From Fimbriimonadaceae bacterium (GTDB lineage: Bacteria > Armatimonadota > Fimbriimonadia > Fimbriimonadales > Fimbriimonadaceae), in assembly GCA_026129685.1 (NCBI GenBank), contig JAHCHO010000004.1:310001-374000 (forward strand): a stretch of DNA of 64,000 nt, read 5' to 3'. Both the position numbers and the translations under genes were made by a program. A model generated the notes under the pieces. The model searched no databases, was not told the origin of the DNA, and worked only from the letters and a program-made list of their open reading frames with translations. Below, in pieces: positions 53,878 through 61,664 of the stretch; position 1 is the stretch's first letter; each line of letters begins with the position of its first letter.

Positions 53878-55485
53878 TCAGGAACGCGCGCCGACCGACG
53901 CGCGGTCGCTGGCAGTCTGCACGGGATCGACCGGATGACGCGCGATCCGCATCGCGTCCAACCGTGCCACATGGGCCACCATTCGGGGCCTCTCCCTTTC
54001 GTAGAGGCGGCTCCTACGGGGGGACCAGACCACCTCCGCGAACGCGCATAGGCGCGGGAACAACTGCTTCTCGGCGGTGGCGGGATCGGGGATGACCTCC
54101 GTCCAAAGTGCGGTCTGCGCCCCCAACACCCGCTTCGTCTCCTCCGGCGTCAGACCCGCCGGCATCGGCTCGTAGGACCAGATGCGGGCCAGCGACAAGT
54201 GCCCCCAACCCCGGGGCAGTTCCAGTGCCGGATCGTTCGTCTGTCGCTGGTCCAGATAGGTCCACTCGTACGGGGACATGATCGCGTCGTGTCCCGCGCG
54301 CACCGCCGCGAGTCCGCCTTCCTCGCCGCGCCAACTCATCACGGTGGCTTCTTCCGCCAAGCCGCCCTCCAGGATTTCGTCCCAGCCGATCAGCCGCTTT
54401 CCCCGCCTTCGAAGGTGGGCCCCGATCTGCCGCACGAACCAGCTTTGCAGCTCGTCCTCGTCCTTCAGTCCAAGCGCGCGCATCTTGGCTTGGGCGGCGG
54501 CACTCTCGCGCCACTGCTTCTTCGGCGCCTCGTCGCCCCCGATGTGAACGTACTTGGACGGGAAGATCGCGATCACCTCGTCCAGCACGTTTTCGTAGAA
54601 GCGGATCGTGCCGTCCTCGACGTTCAGCACGTCCTCGTGGACGCCCCATCCCGTCGCCACCTCGAGGGGTCGGCCCGTGTTGCCGAGTTCAGGGTAGGCG
54701 GCGATGGCGGCCTGCGAGTGACCGGGCATCTCGATCTCCGGCAACACCGTCACGAAGCGCGCGCGGGCATAGGCGACGATCTCCCGGAGTTCGGCCTGGG
54801 TGTAATGGCCGGAATGCGGCTTGCCGGAGTATTCGTCCGGCCGGTCGTTCGTCTGGGTGTCCTTGCGGTGCGAACCGACCGAAACGAGCTTCGGGTACCG
54901 CTCGATCTGGATGCGCCAACCTTGGTCGTCCGTGAGGTGCAGATGCAGCACGTTCATCTTGTGCATCGCCAGCGCGTCCACGAACCGGAGCAGGAACCAC
55001 TTGGGCATGAAGTGGCGCGCCACGTCGAGATGCGCACCCCGCCACGCGAACCGAGGCCGGTCTTCAATCGCGACGCACGGCAGTTTCCATCCGCCGCGCG
55101 GGGCGCCCTTCCCGCCGAACGCCTCGGGCGGCAGCAGTTGGCGCAGCGTCTGGACGCCGTAGAACAGACCCTCGAGTCCGGCGGACCGGACGACGACCCC
55201 GGACCGATCGACCCTCAACCGGTAGCCTTCTTGGCCCAACGAGGCGAGCCGAGGATCGAGCCGAAGGGAGACTCCCGGCGCCGTCCCGGAGCGCGGCGCC
55301 GCACCCGTCAAGCCGAGTTGGGCGCGGGCGAGCCGGGCCACCCCCGCCGCCGCCCCCGTGGCGGCCAACGGGGCGCCCGGCAAGAGCGCAAAGTGACCGG
55401 TCTGCCAGCGGACCGAAACGGGCTCGGGCAAAAGCGCGGGCCGGATGAGGGGAGACGTGATCACCAGCATCGCGATCCAGACCAT
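53878..55485 (-). CDS. GH20 beta-N-acetylhexosaminidase
   Basis: The product is 535 residues from ATG 55485 (a GTG at 55524 would add 13 residues). A signal-like N-terminus (MVWIAMLVITSPLI) suggests export. The N-terminal GH20b domain leads to a TIM barrel with DVARHFMPKWFLLRFVDALA, HLHLTDDQGWR, and the catalytic pair Asp318-Glu319 in HIGGDEAPKKQW; a WSYEPMPAG segment and the tryptophan-rich end complete it. It removes terminal beta-linked GlcNAc or GalNAc from chitin or glycans. It lies between the two pseudopilin cassettes and is divergent from the GntR-type regulator. Confidence 0.95.
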   Translation of the reverse strand: MVWIAMLVITSPLIRPALLPEPVSVRWQTGHFALLPGAPLAATGAAAGVARLARAQLGLTGAAPRSGTAPGVSLRLDPRLASLGQEGYRLRVDRSGVVVRSAGLEGLFYGVQTLRQLLPPEAFGGKGAPRGGWKLPCVAIEDRPRFAWRGAHLDVARHFMPKWFLLRFVDALAMHKMNVLHLHLTDDQGWRIQIERYPKLVSVGSHRKDTQTNDRPDEYSGKPHSGHYTQAELREIVAYARARFVTVLPEIEMPGHSQAAIAAYPELGNTGRPLEVATGWGVHEDVLNVEDGTIRFYENVLDEVIAIFPSKYVHIGGDEAPKKQWRESAAAQAKMRALGLKDEDELQSWFVRQIGAHLRRRGKRLIGWDEILEGGLAEEATVMSWRGEEGGLAAVRAGHDAIMSPYEWTYLDQRQTNDPALELPRGWGHLSLARIWSYEPMPAGLTPEETKRVLGAQTALWTEVIPDPATAEKQLFPRLCAFAEVVWSPRRSRLYERERPRMVAHVARLDAMRIARHPVDPVQTASDRASVGARS

Positions 55486-55565
55486 GTGAACTTGCTCGCT
55501 ACCAAGCACTTCTCTATAGCGCACGTTTAGTATACTGGGCCGCGCACGAGGTTTCGAGCACCGCC

Positions 55566-56630
55566 ATGGGCCGAACGCAACCGAAGTACCAGCGTTTGAA
55601 CGAGCTTCTGCTCGACCGGATCGCCCAAAGCGAGTGGCGGCCCGGCGATCGCCTTCCGAGCGAACGGCAGATCGCCGAGGAGTACGGGGTCGCGTACATG
55701 ACCGTTCGCAACGCGGTGAGCCGACTCGTCCAAACCGGACAGCTTCGACGAATCCGTGGGCGCGGCACGTTCGTCGTGGAACCCGACGAACCGGATCGTC
55801 GGCCGTCGTTGGGGTTGCTGCTCACCCCGAACTGGCACAGCCTCGACCCCTTCTACTTCCCTCCCATCGTCACCGGCTTCGTCGAGAAGGCCAACGAGTT
55901 GGGCTACCAGGCGCACTTGGCCGACCGGACCGAACCGCTCCTGGAGTTCCTCCGCTTCCGCGAGTTGCACGTGAGCGCCGTCGCCTGCGTGCTCCTCGGG
56001 CGGGAGGACCTGGTGGACGCGGACGCGCTCCTGGATCGGGGCGTCCTCGTCGTCGCCATCAACCACTATGGCGGCGCTCGCCGCATCCCCGCCGTGAGCC
56101 CGGACAATCGTGGCGGAGCCTACCAGGCGGCGCGTCACCTCGTCGCCTTGGGGCACCGGCGCTTCGCGTTCTTGGAGGGGCCGGAAGGAAACCTGGACGC
56201 CCACGAGCGGCTGCGCGGCGTCCAGATCGCCCTCAGGGAAGCCCAGATTCCCCTCAGCGCCCTGACCCTGTGGCCCGGGGGATTCCTCGAGGACTCGGGC
56301 TATGAGCGCGGCCTCGCGATGCTCGCCCGGGGCAGCCTCCCCTCCGCCGTGATCTCCGTCAGCGACCTCGCGGCGATCGGTCTGCTCAAGGCGTTCGCCG
56401 AGAACGGAATCCGGTGCCCGGACGACGTGAGCGTCTTCGGTTTCGGCGACTTTCGGTTGTCCGCCTACCTCACGCCCGCCCTCACCACCGTGCGCCTACC
56501 CCTGCGCGACCTTGGGGTGCGCGCCGCCGAGGCCCTCGTCGCGCAGTGCCACGGGGTCCGCCTCGACCCCGTCCGCCTGGACTGCCCCCTGGTGTTCCGC
56601 GACTCGGTGGCCGCACCGTCGGTCGGCTGA
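55566..56630 (+). CDS. GntR-LacI chimeric transcriptional regulator, cassette B
   Basis: The product is 354 residues from ATG 55566. Residues 1-75 are a GntR winged helix (PGDRLPSERQIAEEYGV, TVRNAVSRLVQTG). Residues from about 80 are a LacI-type periplasmic-binding domain, as in AraR. The ligand domain has GHRRFAFLEGPEGN and the VFGFGDFRLS region. It should sense a sugar and repress or activate nearby genes. It lies divergent from the GH20 gene (80 bp) and 82 bp before the cassette B lipoprotein, a reason to suspect that it controls both. Confidence 0.92.
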   Translation: MGRTQPKYQRLNELLLDRIAQSEWRPGDRLPSERQIAEEYGVAYMTVRNAVSRLVQTGQLRRIRGRGTFVVEPDEPDRRPSLGLLLTPNWHSLDPFYFPPIVTGFVEKANELGYQAHLADRTEPLLEFLRFRELHVSAVACVLLGREDLVDADALLDRGVLVVAINHYGGARRIPAVSPDNRGGAYQAARHLVALGHRRFAFLEGPEGNLDAHERLRGVQIALREAQIPLSALTLWPGGFLEDSGYERGLAMLARGSLPSAVISVSDLAAIGLLKAFAENGIRCPDDVSVFGFGDFRLSAYLTPALTTVRLPLRDLGVRAAEALVAQCHGVRLDPVRLDCPLVFRDSVAAPSVG

Positions 56631-56647
56631 ACTTTCCGTGCAGACCC

Positions 56648-56676
56648 TTGGCAAACGCCGCGTCGTGTGCTATATT
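56648..56676 (+). promoter_or_regulatory. Sigma70-like promoter of the cassette B lipoprotein
   Basis: TTGGCA (56648-56653), a 17-base spacer and TATATT (56671-56676) precede the lipoprotein ATG by about 36 bases. CTATAGAGAG (56689-56698), just downstream, resembles CTATAGAGAA on the minus strand at 55510-55519 in the regulator/GH20 divergent region, and may be an operator. Confidence 0.68.
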
Positions 56677-56712
56677 CTGATCGTACTTCTATAGAGAGGT
56701 TGTCAGTTTCCG

Positions 56713-56958
56713 ATGAAGTTGCTGCCCGTCCTTGCCCTCCCGCTCCTGCTGTCTCTCGGCGGTTGCGGGTGCGAACGCGACACGAACGTCATCACGCCGG
56801 AGACGGTCGAGGCCGCGAACAAGCACCGGATCGAAGCGATCGACAACGATCCGAACATGACCCCGGAGGACAAGGAAAAGATGAAGCGCGGGCTCCGGCT
56901 CATTCCGGGGGGTCCCCCGGGTTCGGAAGGCCGAGCCGGCCCTCCGACCAAGCGATGA
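56713..56958 (+). CDS. Small lipoprotein with DPNMTPEDK motif, cassette B
   Basis: The product is 81 residues with lipobox LGGC. The mature part has EAIDNDPNMTPEDKEKMK, paralogous to the cassette A lipoprotein, then a Gly/Pro tail. No known domain. It is followed by the cassette B pseudopilin after 66 bases and is read from the promoter at 56648. Being outside the cytoplasm, it could anchor or cap the pseudopilin structure; this is inference. Confidence 0.85.
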   Translation: MKLLPVLALPLLLSLGGCGCERDTNVITPETVEAANKHRIEAIDNDPNMTPEDKEKMKRGLRLIPGGPPGSEGRAGPPTKR

Positions 56959-57024
56959 CGCCCCTCCCGACCCAGTTTCCGTCCCGCCGTCCGCCCACGC
57001 GGACTCCGTGCGAAGGTGCAAATC

Positions 57025-57963
57025 ATGACTCATACCGTTCCCGAAGCCAGCCGACGCCGAGCGTTCACTCTCATCGAGCTCTTGGTGGTCATCGCCATTA
57101 TCGCGATTCTTGCCGCGATCCTTTTCCCCGTCTTCGCGTCCGCCAAGACCGCCGCCAAGAAGACGTCGTCGCTCTCGAACATCAAGCAGCTTGCGCTTGG
57201 CTCGATCATGTACATGGGCGACTACGACGACACGTTCGCCATGTCGGAGTACGACAGCGGGGACAACTACATGAACTGGGCCACCCTGGTGCACCCGTAT
57301 ATCAAGAACGGCACGATGGTGACCACGATAACCGGAATCAACCGGACGAACGCCGCGAGCGGCATCTTCCGCAGTCCCGGCAGTCCGTTCCCTGAGTCCG
57401 CCGGCCGCAGCCCGGGCGAGTTCACCTACGGCGTCCACTTCTCCCTCTTCGTCACGAACTACTACGAGGCTGGGGCCGGTTACCCGGGCGTGGACACGCC
57501 CGCGAACCCCGGCGTTCCCGCCTCGGTGGTCGACGCCCCCGCCGACAAGATCATCATGATGGAGAAGGGCGCGAACGATCCCGGCAGCAACTGGAACTAC
57601 CCCTGGTTCCACGACTGGCAGGCGCAGTGGATCGGCGCCATCTGCACGACTCCGGGCGACGCCTCGACCGTCTACCGCGATGGCGTCGAGGTCTACACCC
57701 CCGGAACCGACGTGTACTCGCCCTACTACGACAACGACTGTCCGACGAGTTGGTCCGGCGGCTGGGAGTGCGCGGCCCACGCGCGCTATCGGTTCAACCG
57801 CGGCGCCCCGATGGCCTATGTGGACGGGCACGCCGCCGTCATGCAGAAGGGCCACATCAAGTGGTTCAAGAACATCTGGATCGACCGCCGGAACATCAAC
57901 CACTACAGCTGGTACTACGACTACCAGAACGGTAGCGGCTGGGGTTTTCCGGGTATCCACTAG
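57025..57963 (+). CDS. Type IV pseudopilin-like protein, cassette B
   Basis: The product is 312 residues from ATG 57025, with GAAGG eight bases upstream; an in-frame GTG at 57016 is less likely. It has the prepilin signal [19 protein letters not shown] and body motifs nearly identical in order to cassette [47 protein letters not shown], and C-terminus SGWGFPGIH. The H-X9-DG signature has Phe in place of His ([13 protein letters not shown]). Third gene of cassette B, with a terminator-like hairpin behind it. Its partner assembly proteins are not in the window. Confidence 0.9.
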   Translation: MTHTVPEASRRRAFTLIELLVVIAIIAILAAILFPVFASAKTAAKKTSSLSNIKQLALGSIMYMGDYDDTFAMSEYDSGDNYMNWATLVHPYIKNGTMVTTITGINRTNAASGIFRSPGSPFPESAGRSPGEFTYGVHFSLFVTNYYEAGAGYPGVDTPANPGVPASVVDAPADKIIMMEKGANDPGSNWNYPWFHDWQAQWIGAICTTPGDASTVYRDGVEVYTPGTDVYSPYYDNDCPTSWSGGWECAAHARYRFNRGAPMAYVDGHAAVMQKGHIKWFKNIWIDRRNINHYSWYYDYQNGSGWGFPGIH

Positions 57964-58002
57964 CCTCTGAGCCGAGCGGACGGGGGCGGGGTTTGGCCGT
58001 CC

Positions 58003-58027
58003 CTCTCTACTCAAAGAACACGGGGCG
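58003..58027. repeat. Short repeat shared with 52409-52433
   Basis: The second copy of the 25-base word (21 of 25 identical) lies between the cassette B pseudopilin and the porin gene. Copies share orientation relative to the window but sit upstream of one pseudopilin and downstream of the other. Confidence 0.5.
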
Positions 58028-58042
58028 GGCGTCGGCCCGCCC
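58023..58042 (+). terminator. Hairpin terminator downstream of pseudopilin B
   Basis: An 8-bp all-GC stem (58023-58030 with 58035-58042) with a GTCG loop is followed by TTCTCCTTT. It ends the cassette B transcript and may also act against the convergent porin. Confidence 0.68.
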
Positions 58043-58063
58043 TTCTCCTTTGCGAACCGTGGG

Positions 58064-59380
58064 TCAGAAACGAACCTGCGTGCGCACCGTGATCACCCGG
58101 TACGATCCCCCCCGGGCCGGGTCGCGGAACCGCTCCCAAGCCAGCGTGAGCTTCGTGCGCTCGCCGATCCGGTAGGCATACGCCAACCCCAGACCCTCGA
58201 TCGCGTCGCCGGGTTGCCCCGTGTCCGGATCGAAGCCCTCGGCGCGCGCGCTGACCTGGTGGGTCGCCGACAGGTCGTAGGACGCTTGGAGTTGCCAACC
58301 GTTGAGGTTCTTCCCCTTTGCGGTCGGGTCGGCGACGGTGTTCGGGACGCGATCGGCGCCGAACATCGCTTCGGCGCGCACGCCGAATTTGCCCTGCAAG
58401 AGGGCGCCGTCGAGGTACAGGAAGCGTCGCGGCGTCTCCGGCGAGGTTTGCCCCGAGGCGGTGTAGCGAGGGCGGGTACCGAGAAGACCGCTCACGCCGA
58501 ACTCGCCGTTGGGCCCCGCATGGCGAAGTCCCACCGTATGGGCGAGGCGACCCCTCGGGCCGGGCGCGAGGTTCGCCTGCTCGGGGTCGGTGGCCGTAAG
58601 GGCGTCCCAAAGACCGTACTGAGCCGTCCAGCCCGCGCCGAGGCCGACCTTGGCGTACACTCCGCGCCCCCGCTCGCCGTTGAAGAGCGTCCCGTTGTAG
58701 CGCGACCGCTCCGGAAACTCGCGCTGGCTGGACGAGCGCTCCAGGTCGTAGCCCAGGGGGAACGGGGACTGACCGACGATCGCCTGCAGGTTGGGGGCGA
58801 CGCGGTAGTTCAGAAACCCGTCGCGCAGTTGGGCGGCGGTCGACGTCCCGCCCGCCGCGAAGTCAAAGCTGACCTTGAACGAAGCCCGCTCGTCGAGGGT
58901 CACCAAGGTGCCGACCCGCGCCCGCCGAAAGGCGAACGCGGCGGTCTCGCGGCCGGGTTCGTCCGAGTCCCGATACTGAAACTGGAAGTAACTGGTGTTC
59001 CTGAACCGGCGCAGGTCGGCGAGGTCCTTCCCCTCTTTGGCCGCTCGCTTCTCGCGCTCACCCACCTGGTTCCGCAGGTCGACGATCTCCGCCTCGACCC
59101 TCTTGAGTCGCTCGTTCACCTCCGCCAAGGTTTGGACGAGTTCCTTCATCAGGGCGACCGTGTCGTCGTTGAGCGCGACCTTTCCGGACGACGCCAACGC
59201 CCCCAACTTCGCGGTGGTCGCCTCCGCCCGCTTCCGAAGGACTTCCACCTCGGCGGTCCGGCGGTCCAGTTCCATCCGCGTCGGGGGACTCTGTCCGGGA
59301 GCCGCCTGACGGTGAACGGCCCCAAACGCGCAGGAAGCCCCAAAGAGCGAGAGGACAAGGGCAACCGGCCGGACCGTCAC
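58064..59380 (-). CDS. Outer-membrane porin (OprO/OprP phosphate-selective type)
   Basis: The product is 438 residues from GTG 59380, with a signal peptide (about 1-21). After a coiled coil with heptad-like Glu/Leu pattern (about 35-120, LMKELVQTLAEVNERLKRVE), alternating beta strands lead to a barrel with a terminal Phe (TVRTQVRF). The FRRARVGT start of the barrel is typical of the phosphate-selective porin O/P family. It shows that the cell has an outer membrane. An 11-base spaced direct repeat (59386-59404) stands just before the start and could be a Pho-type site. The anion specificity is inferred. Confidence 0.87.
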   Translation of the reverse strand: MTVRPVALVLSLFGASCAFGAVHRQAAPGQSPPTRMELDRRTAEVEVLRKRAEATTAKLGALASSGKVALNDDTVALMKELVQTLAEVNERLKRVEAEIVDLRNQVGEREKRAAKEGKDLADLRRFRNTSYFQFQYRDSDEPGRETAAFAFRRARVGTLVTLDERASFKVSFDFAAGGTSTAAQLRDGFLNYRVAPNLQAIVGQSPFPLGYDLERSSSQREFPERSRYNGTLFNGERGRGVYAKVGLGAGWTAQYGLWDALTATDPEQANLAPGPRGRLAHTVGLRHAGPNGEFGVSGLLGTRPRYTASGQTSPETPRRFLYLDGALLQGKFGVRAEAMFGADRVPNTVADPTAKGKNLNGWQLQASYDLSATHQVSARAEGFDPDTGQPGDAIEGLGLAYAYRIGERTKLTLAWERFRDPARGGSYRVITVRTQVRF

Positions 59381-59385
59381 AAGCA

Positions 59386-59404
59386 GAATGTTACCGGAAT
59401 GTTA
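59386..59404 (-). promoter_or_regulatory. Direct repeat upstream of the porin
   Basis: GAATGTTA occurs at 59386-59393 and 59397-59404, an 11-base period. On the minus strand it reads TTAACA-N5-GTAACA-like, similar to the spacing of Pho boxes. It lies only a few bases before the start codon, in the 33-bp gap after the lyase gene. Confidence 0.4.
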
Positions 59405-59413
59405 AGGAGCCGT

Positions 59414-60784
59414 TCACAAAGGCTCGAACTCGGCGGTGAAATGGCGCAGGTAAGGCGATTGGCGGACGATGCGCAGCCCGCGCACCCCGGCCCGCTCGGC
59501 GTACATTTCGCCCAGAGTTTCGGCCACGTACAGGATGTGCGCTTGGGTGTAGACCCGCCTGGGCAAGGCCAGCCGGACCAACTCCTGGCGGGCGGGCGAT
59601 TCGGTGCCGTCCGGGTGAAGGCCGAACATGACGGAACCGATCTCGACCCCGCGCACCCCGCCCTTCCGGTACAGCTCGCACACGAGCGCCTGCGCCGGGT
59701 ACTCGAGCGGAGGGATCTGCGGGTAGAAACGGCGCGCGTCCAGGTAGACCGCGTGCCCGCCGGGAGGTCGGACGACCGCGATGCCCTGTTCCGTCAAGTG
59801 TTCGGCCAGGAACCGCACCGTCGCCACCCGGTACTCCAAATACCGCTCGTCGAGGGCCTCCCGCATCCCGACGGCGAGCGCCTCCATGTCTCGTCCTGCC
59901 ATCCCACCATAGGTGGGAAACCCCTCCGTGAGGATCAACACGTTGCGCGCGCGCTCGGCGAGGGCGCCGTCGTTGAGGGCCAAGAAACCGCCGATGTTGC
60001 CGAACCCGTCCTTCTTAAGCGACATCGTCGCCCCGTCGGCGAGCGAAAACATCTCGCGCGCGATCTCCAGCGGCGTGCGGTCCGCGTAGCCCGGTTCGCG
60101 CGTCTTGATGAACCACGCGTTCTCCGCAAAGCGGCAAGCGTCGATCAGGAACGGGACCCCGTGTTCGCGCAGGAGCCGCGATACCCCCCGGAGGTTTTTC
60201 ATCGAAACCGGCTGTCCACCGCCCGCGTTGTTCGTGATGGTCACCATGCCGAAAGGCACGCGATCCCGCCCCCGTTCCTTCAGAAAGGCCGCCAATCGGT
60301 CCAGGTCCACGTCTCCCTTGAACGGGTGCTCGTCGTCCGGGTCGCGGGCGCGATCGTGGACCAAATCGACCGCCTCCGCGCCCTTGTACTCGATGTTCGC
60401 GCGGGTGGTGTCGAAGTGGCAGTTGTTGGGGATCGCCTTCCCCGGACCGCAGAGAAGGGTGCACACGATCTTCTCCGCCGCCCTTCCCTGGTGCGTGGGA
60501 ATCACGTGCCGGAATCCGAAGATGTCATGGACGACCGCTTCGAACCGGCGAAAGCTTCGCGACCCTGCGTAGCTTTCGTCGCCCGTCATGATCGCGCCCC
60601 ACTGGTTGGCGCTCATGGCGCTCGTGCCGCTGTCGGTGAGGAGGTCGATCAGAACATCGTCCGCGTCGATGAGGAACGGATTGTGGCGCGCGCGCCGCAG
60701 AATCTCGCCGCGCTCCTCCTCGGTCGTGAACCGAAGCGCCTCGACCGACTTGATGCGGAACGGTTCGATAATCTCGCGGTGCAT
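59414..60784 (-). CDS. Tryptophanase/tyrosine phenol-lyase family beta-eliminating lyase
   Basis: The product is 456 residues from ATG 60784 (MHREIIEPFRIKSVE), which matches the family's N-terminus; an upstream GTG at 60826 would add unrelated residues. PTHQGRAAEKI, PNNCHFDTTRANIE, DACRFAENAWF and the PLP-Lys region MSLKKDGFGNIGG (Lys258) are typical. The enzyme splits tryptophan to indole, pyruvate and ammonia, or tyrosine to phenol. RIKSVE leans towards tyrosine phenol-lyase, but specificity is unresolved. It lies 38 bases after the uracil-DNA glycosylase gene on the same strand. Confidence 0.9.
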   Translation of the reverse strand: MHREIIEPFRIKSVEALRFTTEEERGEILRRARHNPFLIDADDVLIDLLTDSGTSAMSANQWGAIMTGDESYAGSRSFRRFEAVVHDIFGFRHVIPTHQGRAAEKIVCTLLCGPGKAIPNNCHFDTTRANIEYKGAEAVDLVHDRARDPDDEHPFKGDVDLDRLAAFLKERGRDRVPFGMVTITNNAGGGQPVSMKNLRGVSRLLREHGVPFLIDACRFAENAWFIKTREPGYADRTPLEIAREMFSLADGATMSLKKDGFGNIGGFLALNDGALAERARNVLILTEGFPTYGGMAGRDMEALAVGMREALDERYLEYRVATVRFLAEHLTEQGIAVVRPPGGHAVYLDARRFYPQIPPLEYPAQALVCELYRKGGVRGVEIGSVMFGLHPDGTESPARQELVRLALPRRVYTQAHILYVAETLGEMYAERAGVRGLRIVRQSPYLRHFTAEFEPL

Positions 60785-60822
60785 GGGATCCGATTCGACG
60801 TCGGCGCGCCAGGACCTTCGCG

Positions 60823-61512
60823 TCACGCCTCCGCGAATCGTGCGACGACCTCATCCAGCATGGCTTCGGTGAGCCTTCCGGTGAAGGTGTTCTGCTGGCT
60901 CGGGTGGTAGGAGGCCAACACCAACGCCTCGCCGACGGCCGTTTCGGCTCCGTGGCCGAACTTGGGCGGACGATGCCCGAGGAGGCGAAACGTCTGGTCC
61001 CAAGCGAGCGACCCCAGGCATAGGATCGCCCGCCAGTTCCGCGCCCGGATGGTTCGCTCCAGAAAGGGACGACAAGCGGCGATCTCGTCCGAGTTCGGTT
61101 TGTTCCCGGGCGGCGCACATCGGCAGACCGCCGCGATCATCGTCCTACTCAGTTCCAAGCCGTCGTCCCGCGACACCGACGTGGGCCGATTCGCCAAGTC
61201 CGCCCGGTGCAACGCGCGGTACAGCCAATCGCCGCTTCGGTCCCCGGTGAACATGCGTCCGGTCCGGTTGGCCCCGTGCGCGGCCGGGGCGAGACCGACG
61301 ATCAGGCGGTTGGCGAGGGGGTCGCCGAAGTTTGGAACGGGCAACCCCCAGTAGGTTTCGGTCGCGTACGCACGCCGCTTCTCCTGCGCCACCTGGAGGC
61401 ACCAGGAACGCAATCGGGGGCACCGTCGGCAAGCCAGCACGTCCCGCTCGAGCGCGGCCCAATCCCCGGAGTCGGGAGATGTTGCGGGGCTTCCCGTCGA
61501 ATCGATAGACAT
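60823..61512 (-). CDS. Family 5 uracil-DNA glycosylase (UdgB type)
   Basis: The product is 229 residues. The first motif [19 protein letters not shown] is that of UDGb, with Ala where other families have an acidic residue. Cys residues in [11 protein letters not shown] and AAVCRCAPP are placed to bind a [4Fe-4S] cluster. The last motif [15 protein letters not shown] supplies the DNA-binding loop. It excises uracil and deaminated bases from DNA. Its start codon lies inside the glnA promoter on the opposite strand. Confidence 0.92.
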   Translation of the reverse strand: MSIDSTGSPATSPDSGDWAALERDVLACRRCPRLRSWCLQVAQEKRRAYATETYWGLPVPNFGDPLANRLIVGLAPAAHGANRTGRMFTGDRSGDWLYRALHRADLANRPTSVSRDDGLELSRTMIAAVCRCAPPGNKPNSDEIAACRPFLERTIRARNWRAILCLGSLAWDQTFRLLGHRPPKFGHGAETAVGEALVLASYHPSQQNTFTGRLTEAMLDEVVARFAEA

Positions 61513-61534
61513 TCGTTTTTCAACCGGCTATAAT
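61506..61534 (+). promoter_or_regulatory. glnA promoter
   Basis: TAGACA (61506-61511), a 17-base spacer and a perfect TATAAT (61529-61534) precede glnA. The predicted start near 61541 gives a leader of about 124 bases. The promoter overlaps the first bases of the divergent glycosylase gene. Confidence 0.78.
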
Positions 61535-61565
61535 GGTGCATCGTTCGGCGAAGAGGCCAAACTAC

Positions 61566-61616
61566 AAACGCAAAGACGCTGTCGGGCATGATTGTCCGCG
61601 GCGTTTTTCTCTTTTT
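61566..61616 (+). promoter_or_regulatory. Putative attenuator hairpin in the glnA leader
   Basis: AAACGC (61566-61571) pairs with GCGTTT (61601-61606), with a further CGG/CCG pair inside (61583-61585 with 61596-61598), followed by TTTTT, CTC and TTTTT (61604-61616). This looks like an intrinsic terminator within the leader before the ribosome-binding site at 61653-61658. Confidence 0.5.
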
Positions 61617-61664
61617 GAACCCTGGACGGCGCCACCGGCGCGAACACTTGGCAAGGAGACCGAT

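Noticed and set aside
61541-61664. Known glutamine riboswitch in the glnA leader
   Set aside because: The conserved core words of that motif, as I recall them, are not present; only a terminator-like hairpin is.
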